DNA of 9,512 nt from CAZNQW01 sp964575225 (lineage in GTDB: Bacteria > Chloroflexota > Anaerolineae > JAAYZQ01). The notes beneath the pieces are model-generated. The model did not search any database and was not told the DNA's origin. It was given only the letters and a program-made list of their open reading frames with translations. Both the position numbers and the translations under genes were made by a program. The stretch is taken from assembly GCA_964575225.1 (NCBI GenBank), contig CAZNQW010000151.1:1-9512 (forward strand). The letters run 5' to 3'. Below, piece by piece: positions 1 to 7,046 of this stretch (positions are counted from its first letter, which is position 1; every line of letters begins with the position of its first letter).

Positions 1-745
1 CAAGGCCCTCGCCTTCCTCGGAAGAGAACCAGTTCTGGCGCAAAGGGGTCAGCACCGTGGTGTTTGTGCTGGCGATGAGGTCGTCGACACCGGTCACCAG
101 CCGCGCGATCTCGTCCAACACCTGACGGATCTTGTCGCCCATGCCGAAAGGCAGGTGGTCCAGCACCATCGCGGCAAAATCGGAAAGCAACTCGGCGACG
201 CGGTTGTTGGTGGCCCGGCCCAACGCATTGCCGATCGCTTCCTCCAATTTTCGAACGCCATTGGCCAGAGCCAGGACCTGATCCTCCAACCAGAGAAGGG
301 ACTCCTCGGCAGTGGGCAGGGCAGTTTGTAGCGAGAGCAGGGCGCCTTCGGCCCAATCCAGCCCTGCTTTGAGGGCTTTGGCTCCGACTTCGATGGCAGC
401 CAGGGGCAGCGCCAATGCCTTGATACCGGTAGCCAGGACGGCATCGAGCCCAATCCCCTCCAGGTTTTCGTACAGATCCAGCAGGTCGCGGAGCCGGGCG
501 ATTTCGGCATCGGCATCGGCCAGCGCCACCTGTTTTTGGGCGTCGGTGACTTGCCAGACAGAGATGCCCGTCCCGGCAGCCACGGCCAAACCGGCGGCTC
601 CACCCGCAACCGCGCCCGTGAGAAACCTGCGCCGGCTCATTTGCTCTTGTCGATCAGTAGGCTCTGGTTCCTGCGCTATCCACATCTCCAGCGCCGATTC
701 TCTGGGGGCGCTGGGTTCGTGGTTTTCCATTTCCAGGTTAGTCAT
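1..745 (-). CDS. Tat-signal or N-terminally anchored helical protein, partial (C-terminus outside window)
   Basis: I do not recognise a named family. The reading frame is open from an ATG at 745 to the left edge (248 residues seen, no stop). The start is supported by an AGGAGG ribosome site six bases upstream. Residues 1-36 are polar and acidic. They are followed by SRRRFL (37-42) and a hydrophobic Ala/Gly-rich stretch (about 43-66), which is the layout of a twin-arginine export signal. It could equally be an uncleaved membrane anchor, because no clear AxA cleavage site stands out. After that, residues 67-95 look like a coiled coil (alternating Ala/Asp/Leu, then EIARLRDLLDLYENLE). A long amphipathic, Leu/Ala-rich helical region runs to about 225. 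No catalytic motif is visible. The gene lies 104 bases downstream of the lipoprotein gene on the same strand, so co-transcription is possible. A role as a membrane-tethered or exported structural helical protein is inference only. Confidence 0.8.
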   Translation of the reverse strand, partial: MTNLEMENHEPSAPRESALEMWIAQEPEPTDRQEQMSRRRFLTGAVAGGAAGLAVAAGTGISVWQVTDAQKQVALADADAEIARLRDLLDLYENLEGIGLDAVLATGIKALALPLAAIEVGAKALKAGLDWAEGALLSLQTALPTAEESLLWLEDQVLALANGVRKLEEAIGNALGRATNNRVAELLSDFAAMVLDHLPFGMGDKIRQVLDEIARLVTGVDDLIASTNTTVLTPLRQNWFSSEEGEGL

Positions 746-849
746 GGTCTTCCTCCTCGGTTCGTGTAGGCAGGCGGAATTTCGCGGCGTATCCCTCTGT
801 CCACACTCTATACGTGGCAGGGTCGCAAGTCGTTGCACGCGATCCACGA

Positions 850-3366
850 TCAACCACCGCTCGCGCCCCCACCCACCGAGAATCCATCACAGGCGATAAA
901 GACCCCCTGACTCGTCCACAAAATCGTATAAGCACCCCGTTGCAGGGTATCGCCCCCAGCAAAATCCTGTGGAGACAGGAGAGTCACCCATTCGTCCCCC
1001 ATCAAGGTCCCGCTTGCTGTGGCCTCCGAGCCATCGGGAGCGATGATTTGAGCGGTGATGGGGTAGCTTGTCAAGACAGCCGACCCCGCAGCGGCCTTGT
1101 TGCGCAGGCCGATTTCAGCGGGGTCGCCGGGCAAGACTACCTCGCGGGGTGCGCTCACTTGCCAATCGCCGGCGAATACCTCATCGGGCGTATTGAGGCA
1201 CCAGGGTTCGCCGCCCCCGTTCCAGCGGGGCCGCGACAAGCCAGCTTGGCCCGATGAGGGCCCCCACCAGGAGGGATCGCGCTCGATCGCCGGGTCATTG
1301 GTCAACCGCATATTCTCACTGCCGCTGAGATTGACGACATACAGGTCGTTCTCGAACTGATAGACGATCCGCCTACTGTCGGGGGACCATGCGGCACGGC
1401 TGGAATCGTCCACTAACCCGGATATACGAGCCAATCCGGTACCATCAGCCCGGATCACGTGGACGGCCTCGTCCAGGACAAACAGCATTCGGGCGCCGTC
1501 CGGCGAGCAGGCCAGCCCATATTTCCAGCCAGAGATCATGGTGATGGGTGTTTGGCTGTTTCCATCGGCGCCCATCAAATGGACATCATCCTCACCGGTC
1601 CGATCGGAAATGAAAGCAATATGCACGCCATCCGGGGACCAGGCAGGATCGCGATCGGATGCCATATCGGTCGTCAAGCGGGTCGCTCCTTGACCAAAGG
1701 CATCCATTCGGTCGGAGATGTTCATAATATAAATGTCGTTGCCTCCCCCGCCGGAATAGCTGGAAAAGGCCAACCGAGTTCCATCCGGCGACCAGGACAG
1801 CATGCTTTCGGCGATCAGGGCCTCGGTCAGCCGAGTCTGATTGCTGCCGTCTGCGTCCATGACATAGACCTGGGCATTGCCGTTGCGGGTCGACAGGAAG
1901 GCGATTCGCGAGCCATCGGGAGACCACACCGGAAGGAAATCGGCGGCCTCGTTGTTCGTCAGGCGTACCAGGTCGCTACCATCCGCGTTCATGGCATAGA
2001 TCTCGAGGTTGCCATCGCGGTCCGAGGCAAATGCGATTTTCCCTTGGTCCTCGCCTGGTTGGGGGGAAGGAGCCGCCGACTTGCCACTCACCTGACACTG
2101 ATTTTCCATGATAGCCGGGTTGGCTTCGGCGGAGACATAGATGTCGTTGTACGCGTTGTCTGAGCAGATGTTGCCCTGGGCCAATCCGGCTGAGTTGCCA
2201 AAGTAGGCGATGCCCGAGTCACCGTTGTCACGGCAGGTGTTGCCCTCAAGGGCGGGCGCGGCGTCGTCGTCGACATAAATCCCGTGCGTGACATTTGCAA
2301 CGCAGAGGTTTTGGCGCGCCGTGCCTGCCGACCGACCCCAGTAGGTGATGCCCGAATCACTGTTCTCCTGGCAGGTATTGCCTTCCAAAATAGGCGCGGC
2401 TTCTTCGTTTAGATAGATGCCGTTTTGGCCGTTCTGGGTACACTGGTTGTTGCGTGCCACGCCGCTGCTACGTCCCCAATAGCCGATGCCTGACGCACCA
2501 TTTCCCGTGATGGTGTTTCCGTCCAGGGTGGGTTTGGTTTCGCCGTCCAAATAGACGCCATACTGCGCGTTTTTGGAAACCATGTTGCCTTGAGCATTGC
2601 CTGCCGCCTGATCAAAGTAGGCAAAGCCCGAGTCGCCATTGCCAGTGGCCGAGTTGCCGGCTAGCAAGGGTTGAGCATTTTCCATCAGGAGCAGTCCGTG
2701 GAGCTCGTTTCCGGAAAACTCGCTATCACGAATTTCGCCATTGCCTGTGCCGAACAAATACAGGCCGCTGCCCATGTCCGTGTCGTTGCCTTGTACGCCG
2801 CCGCTGAATCGACACCCGACAATGTGCACCTCACTGCCGGCTATCACAACGATATCTGCGGGCTCGGTTCCATCGTGACGAAAGGTGATTCCATCGACGG
2901 TGAAAGGGCCTTTCCCTTCGAATCTGAGTACCCAATCGGGAGAATTGGAGATGATCTCCGTCTGATCTCGGCCTGCGCCTTCCAGTCGTATTGCTTCGGC
3001 CACCGTCACAGCCGAGTCCAGCCGGTACGTGCCGCGTCCGAGTTTGATGTGGGTAGCGCCGGGGGCCGCCAGGGCTTCCTGTAAATTGGGAAGGTCACCG
3101 CTGCCATCGGCCTCAAGTTGGATGACCTGGGTTGGCTCATCCTGCCCTGCCTCGCCGGGAGGAGACGTGACGATGACAGTCGGCAATTCGGGCTGAGAGC
3201 CGGTTACCACCACTGTTGGAACTGGGGCTTGGGCTTGAAGCGTCGCCTCAACGCCAGCGGCAATGGCCGTCATTTGGGCATCGCCCTGCTGCGTTGTGCC
3301 GCCACAGGCGATGAGCGTCGTCAGGAAAGCCATCGCCAGCAGCACAAGATGTGCTTTTTTGACCAT
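850..3366 (-). CDS. Lipoprotein with parallel beta-helix and TolB-like (PD40) beta-propeller
   Basis: This is an 838-residue predicted lipoprotein. I chose the ATG at 3366 because GGAGG lies eight bases upstream and it gives a clean signal peptide: KK at 3-4, a hydrophobic core, and lipobox LIAC with the lipidated Cys at 21. The in-frame ATG at 3393 has no ribosome site. Residues 22-80 are a Thr/Pro/Gln-rich linker. Residues about 80-424 form a right-handed beta-helix of the NosD/pectate-lyase type, including four 46-residue repeats at 237-420. Residues about 442-700 carry six PD40/TolB-like blades, marked by WSPD-type motifs at 481, 525, 576, 620 (Cys replaces Trp), 660 and a degenerate WW at 700. 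The remaining residues to 838 look like a beta-rich Ig-like domain with Cys 723 and 826, possibly a disulfide. The protein is expected outside the membrane, perhaps binding polysaccharide or protein. No catalytic residues could be assigned. It follows the HerA gene by 51 bases. Confidence 0.9.
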   Translation of the reverse strand: MVKKAHLVLLAMAFLTTLIACGGTTQQGDAQMTAIAAGVEATLQAQAPVPTVVVTGSQPELPTVIVTSPPGEAGQDEPTQVIQLEADGSGDLPNLQEALAAPGATHIKLGRGTYRLDSAVTVAEAIRLEGAGRDQTEIISNSPDWVLRFEGKGPFTVDGITFRHDGTEPADIVVIAGSEVHIVGCRFSGGVQGNDTDMGSGLYLFGTGNGEIRDSEFSGNELHGLLLMENAQPLLAGNSATGNGDSGFAYFDQAAGNAQGNMVSKNAQYGVYLDGETKPTLDGNTITGNGASGIGYWGRSSGVARNNQCTQNGQNGIYLNEEAAPILEGNTCQENSDSGITYWGRSAGTARQNLCVANVTHGIYVDDDAAPALEGNTCRDNGDSGIAYFGNSAGLAQGNICSDNAYNDIYVSAEANPAIMENQCQVSGKSAAPSPQPGEDQGKIAFASDRDGNLEIYAMNADGSDLVRLTNNEAADFLPVWSPDGSRIAFLSTRNGNAQVYVMDADGSNQTRLTEALIAESMLSWSPDGTRLAFSSYSGGGGNDIYIMNISDRMDAFGQGATRLTTDMASDRDPAWSPDGVHIAFISDRTGEDDVHLMGADGNSQTPITMISGWKYGLACSPDGARMLFVLDEAVHVIRADGTGLARISGLVDDSSRAAWSPDSRRIVYQFENDLYVVNLSGSENMRLTNDPAIERDPSWWGPSSGQAGLSRPRWNGGGEPWCLNTPDEVFAGDWQVSAPREVVLPGDPAEIGLRNKAAAGSAVLTSYPITAQIIAPDGSEATASGTLMGDEWVTLLSPQDFAGGDTLQRGAYTILWTSQGVFIACDGFSVGGGASGG
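2107..2658 (-). repeat. Four tandem 138-bp (46-residue) coding repeats of the beta-helix
   Basis: Inside the lipoprotein gene, four units of exactly 46 codons follow each other without gaps (residues 237-282, 283-328, 329-374, 375-420). Each begins with GN or GNT, has GDSG or GASG at positions 7-11, a Y-W/F-G-x-S-A/S-G stretch in units 2-4, and a G-I/V-Y turn near position 34. A fifth unit starts (ENQC) and then stops. Each unit holds two 23-residue turns of the solenoid. The DNA has diverged more than the protein, so the array looks like an old duplication held by selection, not a recent slippage. Confidence 0.9.
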
Positions 3367-3417
3367 TTCTTTCTCCTCCGCTCTGATTTGCATGGGAATC
3401 TTTAGAAGTGCTCAGGT

Positions 3418-5133
3418 CTAGTCAAACCCGTCGAACTGACCCTCCCCGCGCAGGAGGGTGGTGTTGCGGCTGAGCTGTTGTTGCAGGTCCTCACCTTCCC
3501 GGCTGCCCACCTCGGCGTACAACTCGGGACCGTAGGTGCGCGTCTGGACGACCACGGGCATGGGTACGGCATGACCCAGGATAAGGGCCTGTTGTTTGGT
3601 GTCGAGCCTAGCCAGCACCTGGCGCAGCTCGTTGGCGCCGGAAACGCCCATAAACACGGCGCGGATGTCGGCCTCGTTATCGAGCAGGGCTGTGACCCGC
3701 GTGCCGACCTGGCTCATCACTTCTTCGTCGATTCCGCTGGGTCGTTGGTCGACGATGAGAAGGGTGACGTTGTATTTGCGCAGCTCTCGGGCGATGGTGC
3801 CAAAGATCGTGTGCCGGGCAATGGCCGGGTCAAGGAATTTGTGCGCCTCCTCGATGGTGATGACCAGGGGCTTGGGCTCATCGGTCTTGTCTCCCAGCGC
3901 GGCTTCCATCCGTTTGACGTAACGCTCGTGGATGCGCCGTGTCAAAAAGTTGGCCACCAGAATATAGGCTTCCAACATGCTTCCGTATCGCCCGAATTCG
4001 AGGACCACGTGGACCTCTCTGTCCAGGTACTCCATGATCTTGCCGACCACGTCATCGTGGGCGTGGGGCGCCAAAAAGTCGAATCGGCGGAACAGACCCA
4101 ATTTGCGCTGGATGGCGCCCAGGGTGCCGCCGTGCAACCGGCCCTCTTCGATCAGAGCATCGAGTTCCGATTGCCCTTCCTCGTCCCCCTCCTTTTCGGC
4201 CAACAGCGTTTCGATCCAACGCCGACCCAACTTGCGCCGCAAGTAGTAGAGGGCGCCCACCTGGGTCTCGCTCAAGGTCATGATGCCACTGAGCATGTCC
4301 ACGTCCTCGGGCTCGATCTGATCATAGCCGATCTGGATGGTATAGTCGGTTTTGCTCTTTCGCCGCTGCGACGATTCGGGGTCGAGGGTCATTACGGTGA
4401 CCTGGCCCTCGGAGAACAATTGGCGCAGGCCTTTTACCTTGTGTTCTCCTTCGGCTTTGCTCTCCCAGCCGTATTCGTTGTGCATGTCGAAAATCAGGTT
4501 AACGGCGGCCTTTTGTTTGACGATGCCGGCCAACAGGGTGCGCGTCAGAAAGGTTTTGCCGGTGCCGCTCTTGCCAAAGACGCCGCTGGAGCGCTCGACC
4601 AGACGTTTGAGGTCGAGGTGCACCCGCACATCCTCCATGTCCAAGGGGGCGCCCACGTAGAAATGATGTTCATCGGCCGCACCAAAGATCTGGTTCACGT
4701 CGTCCTCGGTGGCCTCATAGACGGCGGAAAAGTGGGCGGGCACGGTCTTGACGGGACGGGGTTCGGTCGCTTCCCGATCCAGGACGAGCATCGGTGAGAC
4801 CTCCAGGCGCCCGTAGGTGCTGGTGCCCTGGTATACCTGGGCCAGAAATCGGTTGGAGGGATCGGGCGGCGTCTTTTCGATGGCCGGGTTGGTGTTGTCC
4901 AGGGCCACGTCGGTAATGATGCTAAAGAAGCGTCGGCCCGTTTGCCCGTGGATGACCACGTAGCGGCCCACAGCCATCCCTTCGACGACGGTGCTGCGAT
5001 CCAGCTTGATGTTCAGTCCTTTGCTCAGGCTGCCGCCGACGACCATGCCCAACTTGTGGGCCTCAGGAGGGGTCCCATCCCGCGGGAGCCTCGGAGAGAA
5101 GAATCCGTCCAAATCGCTCAAGCCATCGCTCAT
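3418..5133 (-). CDS. herA: HerA-family hexameric DNA-translocating ATPase
   Basis: This is a 571-residue HerA-type ATPase (HAS-barrel plus DUF87 domain), a ring-shaped DNA translocase that works with NurA in end resection. An N-terminal HAS-barrel is visible around residues 28-130 (GRYVVI at 56-61, IITDVALD at 72-79). The ATPase core has Walker A GKSGTGKT (187-194), the characteristic FDMHNEYG (215-222), Walker B LVITIEEAH (423-431), and the sensor segment LLIVDQRPS (458-466). R452 in ELRKYNV is a candidate arginine finger. The acidic segment at about 311-330 is probably a surface insertion. The size is slightly above the roughly 500 residues of archaeal HerA. The start codon overlaps the upstream stop in ATGA, and GGAGG lies eight bases before it, indicating translational coupling. 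Related HerA ATPases also occur with other nucleases in phage defence, so repair versus defence is not settled by sequence alone. Confidence 0.93.
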   Translation of the reverse strand: MSDGLSDLDGFFSPRLPRDGTPPEAHKLGMVVGGSLSKGLNIKLDRSTVVEGMAVGRYVVIHGQTGRRFFSIITDVALDNTNPAIEKTPPDPSNRFLAQVYQGTSTYGRLEVSPMLVLDREATEPRPVKTVPAHFSAVYEATEDDVNQIFGAADEHHFYVGAPLDMEDVRVHLDLKRLVERSSGVFGKSGTGKTFLTRTLLAGIVKQKAAVNLIFDMHNEYGWESKAEGEHKVKGLRQLFSEGQVTVMTLDPESSQRRKSKTDYTIQIGYDQIEPEDVDMLSGIMTLSETQVGALYYLRRKLGRRWIETLLAEKEGDEEGQSELDALIEEGRLHGGTLGAIQRKLGLFRRFDFLAPHAHDDVVGKIMEYLDREVHVVLEFGRYGSMLEAYILVANFLTRRIHERYVKRMEAALGDKTDEPKPLVITIEEAHKFLDPAIARHTIFGTIARELRKYNVTLLIVDQRPSGIDEEVMSQVGTRVTALLDNEADIRAVFMGVSGANELRQVLARLDTKQQALILGHAVPMPVVVQTRTYGPELYAEVGSREGEDLQQQLSRNTTLLRGEGQFDGFD

Positions 5134-5717
5134 GGCTGTATCCTCCGCAAAATGGAATCCAGGCGAGCCAGGTCCAGGGACAGCAGGCGTGTCAGTTCTC
5201 GCCCGGCGTCCAGCAGAAAGGCAGGGCCTGCCTCCTGACCGCGGGCCTCGGCTGCATACCGCAGGTTTGCCGCCAGCAGCTCGTCGGCCGGCAGATCGCG
5301 GGCGTCAAGGACCAGCCGGAAATAGTCCAGCCGTCCGGTGAAAGCGGTCAATTCCTCGTCGCCGCAGGTGGTCAACACGTCCAAGCTCAGAGGCGGTTGG
5401 GGGGGCAACCGATGATAGATCGCCCCGTCCAACTGGTAGCCCACTGCCAGTACGCTGACTTCGATGGGCACTTGGCGGTTGCGCCGCTGATCCTCGATGT
5501 ATTCGGGCGGGAGTCCATCGGTCGTCGCCATTTGGCGGACAAAGGGGTCGTCGTCCATGCGCACATCGTAGATCAGACCCAATACCTCAGCGCTGCCCGC
5601 CGGCACCTTGACCAGTGCCCCAAAGACAGGGACTTGGGGATCGGATTTCAAGACGTGACAGCCGACAGAAAAACGAGTGGTGCTTGAGCGTGTCACACGC
5701 CCGACCGGGTATTCCAT
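5130..5717 (-). CDS. Stand-alone HAS-barrel-like protein between NurA and HerA
   Basis: This is a 195-residue cytoplasmic protein with no signal peptide. I chose the ATG at 5717, which has GGAGAAG five bases upstream, over the ATG at 5753, which overlaps the NurA gene and lacks a ribosome site. Residues 1-115 are beta-rich and can be aligned by eye with the N-terminal region of the adjacent HerA. GALVKV...LGLIYDVRMDDD (33-57) matches HerA GRYVVI...FSIITDVALDN (56-80), and IEVSVLAVGYQLDG (85-98) matches HerA LEVSPMLVLDREAT (110-123). The C-terminal part (about 120-195) is alpha-helical and Leu/Arg-rich. No Walker motifs or nuclease residues are seen. By analogy with the HAS-barrel of HerA, which docks NurA, it is inferred to be an adaptor or regulator of the complex. 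The family assignment rests on a visual alignment and needs a profile search to confirm. Confidence 0.75.
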   Translation of the reverse strand: MEYPVGRVTRSSTTRFSVGCHVLKSDPQVPVFGALVKVPAGSAEVLGLIYDVRMDDDPFVRQMATTDGLPPEYIEDQRRNRQVPIEVSVLAVGYQLDGAIYHRLPPQPPLSLDVLTTCGDEELTAFTGRLDYFRLVLDARDLPADELLAANLRYAAEARGQEAGPAFLLDAGRELTRLLSLDLARLDSILRRIQP

Positions 5718-5737
5718 GTTCACTTCTCCGGCTTTTT

Positions 5738-6904
5738 TTATCGTTTGCGCCAACGCGCCACTTGCTTCTGTTGCGCCTTGGGCGAGAGTTCGGGCAGGGC
5801 CAATCCGTGCCGTGCCATGGCCTGGACAATCATGTTCTGCAGGGTCTCTCGCTCGGGCGCCAGGATGACGGCCTGTTCGTCGGCGCGGGTCAGTACGTAG
5901 GGGTACCCGTTGTTAAAGCGGCACTGTTCATAGACCAAAGCGTGGACCCGATCGGTCTGTTGGGGGTTTCGCGCAACCCACTCGGGGACCTCGACGCGAG
6001 CGACGTCGCTGCCTGTGTTCAGGTAAAAGAAGCGGACCTCGTGCCCCCGCGCCCGAAATCCCTGATTGGCGGCGGTACCGCGCACGAACAGGGCCGAGCG
6101 GTCGCCCGGCTTCAGAAAGCCAAACAGAGCCCGATCGGTCAGTCCCCGGAATGGGGTTTCGGCCAGGCTCTTGAGATCTTGGCGCTCCTCAGGCTCCAAC
6201 TGGCGAAGGTAGAGGAGGGCCACAACCTCGGCGCTCTGGGGACGGCTGACAAACGCAGCCACCGGCACCTGCCCGGCGCGCAGTTGGTCGAGGCAGGCCA
6301 GGTAGGCATCTAACAGCCGGGCCTGGTGGCCCTCAGGAATGGCTGCTCGCTGCAACCAGATGAGCAGCGAGCCATCGCCAAGGGCCAACAGGGGAGGACC
6401 GTCCGAGGGTTGCTGGCTGGCAAGTTGGGCCAGGGCCTGCATTTCGGCCAGGTCGCGCTCGGCGCTGATCAGGTCCGAGCTGATCAGCCGTCCATCGGGG
6501 TACACGCGATCTTCAGAATAGTAGAGTTGAGGATGGGTGCCGGCCTGGGGAGCCTGGCCGCTGCCCTGCCGAAAGACGATGGTGCCCGTGTTGATGACAT
6601 AATAGAGCATGGCACCGTGGCTGTCGGGGTAGATCTGCGAACCGTCAGCGGCAACCAGGGTGGCCTGGGAGGGCGCTGACGGCGCCGGCGCGGCCAGGTC
6701 CAGTGGCTCGACGGTGGGGCTGGCGCAACGCAGGCGCTGACCGGCCTCCGATTCGGCCACGCGGACCAGCTCGTCCTGGTCGTGGGCGTAGAGCCGCAAT
6801 AATTCCCGCGCTGCGGGCAGGGCCTTTAGGTTTCGCGCTGCCCGTTCGGCCAGCGTTTTGCCCATGCCGTCGATTTGGTCTACCACTTGGGAGAATTCCA
6901 ACAT
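5738..6904 (-). CDS. nurA: NurA-domain 5'-3' nuclease
   Basis: This is a 388-residue NurA-family nuclease, the partner of HerA in processing DNA ends. The fold's expected metal-binding acids are visible: D87 in the AADGSQIYP motif (85-93), E149 in the ISAER motif (147-150), and D177 in ALGDGSLLIW (174-183). The C-terminal NNGYPYVLTRADEQA motif (331-345) carries the conserved Tyr and a late acidic residue. This order matches the family, but I assigned residues by eye. Residues 1-60 are helical with no special motif. The ATG at 6904 is chosen because GAGGAA sits six bases before it. The alternative ATG at 6952 lies inside the -35 box of the promoter. It is the first gene of the leftward unit, 20 bases ahead of the HAS-like gene. 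Size is within the usual family range. Confidence 0.88.
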   Translation of the reverse strand: MLEFSQVVDQIDGMGKTLAERAARNLKALPAARELLRLYAHDQDELVRVAESEAGQRLRCASPTVEPLDLAAPAPSAPSQATLVAADGSQIYPDSHGAMLYYVINTGTIVFRQGSGQAPQAGTHPQLYYSEDRVYPDGRLISSDLISAERDLAEMQALAQLASQQPSDGPPLLALGDGSLLIWLQRAAIPEGHQARLLDAYLACLDQLRAGQVPVAAFVSRPQSAEVVALLYLRQLEPEERQDLKSLAETPFRGLTDRALFGFLKPGDRSALFVRGTAANQGFRARGHEVRFFYLNTGSDVARVEVPEWVARNPQQTDRVHALVYEQCRFNNGYPYVLTRADEQAVILAPERETLQNMIVQAMARHGLALPELSPKAQQKQVARWRKR

Positions 6905-6923
6905 ATCAGTTTCCTCAGCGGCT

Positions 6924-6952
6924 ATTATACCGCAGGCGGGGATGAATGGCAA
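6924..6952 (-). promoter_or_regulatory. Sigma-70-type promoter of the nurA-herA unit
   Basis: On the minus strand there is a -35 box TTGCCA (6952-6947), a 17-base spacer and a perfect -10 box TATAAT (6929-6924). The expected transcription start is near 6917, leaving an untranslated leader of only about 12-14 bases with the ribosome site GAGGAA at its very start. This placement rules out the upstream in-frame ATG at 6952 as start of the nuclease gene. Confidence 0.8.
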
Positions 6953-6991
6953 AGCGCCAAGCGCCCTCTTTGCGCTGCGTTTACTTTGCCA
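6947..6991. repeat. Inverted repeat joining the two divergent -35 boxes, with a tandem AAGCGCC pair
   Basis: TGGCAAAG (6947-6954) and CTTTGCCA (6984-6991) are perfect 8-base inverted arms, separated by 29 bases. Each arm contains the TTGCCA -35 box of one of the two diverging promoters. Between them AAGCGCC occurs twice in tandem (6952-6958, 6959-6965), and AGCGC (6953-6957) pairs with GCGCT (6972-6976). The arrangement could be an operator shared by both units, or simply the by-product of two similar -35 boxes facing each other. Confidence 0.6.
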
Positions 6992-7014
6992 GCCGGGGCC
7001 GGATGTGGTAGACT
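6986..7014 (+). promoter_or_regulatory. Sigma-70-type promoter of xpt
   Basis: A -35 box TTGCCA (6986-6991), a 17-base spacer and a -10 box TAGACT (7009-7014; four of six consensus bases) face the xpt gene. The start of transcription is expected near 7021, which leaves a leader of about 26 bases. That is too short for a purine riboswitch of the kind that controls xpt in Bacillus. Confidence 0.65.
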
Positions 7015-7046
7015 AGGAAGGACCCCAGCCAAGAAGGAGAGAGGAT

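Noticed and set aside
746..849. TATAGA hexamer on the minus strand as a separate promoter for the Tat-type gene
   Set aside because: No acceptable -35 box lies 16-18 bases upstream and there is no TGn extension; too weak to call.
312..899. A 195-residue open frame on the plus strand
   Set aside because: Its composition is Ser/Ala/Arg-rich and lacks domains. It overlaps the minus-strand Tat-type gene, which has a good AGGAGG site and sensible protein features.
1459..2163. A 234-residue open frame on the plus strand, antisense to the lipoprotein propeller
   Set aside because: Its repeats mirror the PD40 repeats of the real gene on the other strand. There is no ribosome site and no family resemblance.
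2107..2658. A regularly spaced repeat that could suggest a CRISPR-like or other DNA repeat array
   Set aside because: The period is exactly 138 bases, in frame, with conserved protein positions but diverged DNA. It is a coding solenoid repeat.
3478..4797. A 439-residue open frame on the plus strand, antisense to herA
   Set aside because: It lies wholly within the HerA gene, has low-complexity His/Gly/Gln-rich content and no recognisable motif, and its openness is explained by high G+C and the codon bias of the minus-strand gene.
6905..6952. Upstream ATG for the NurA gene at 6952
   Set aside because: That codon lies in the -35 box, upstream of the predicted transcription start, and has no ribosome site.
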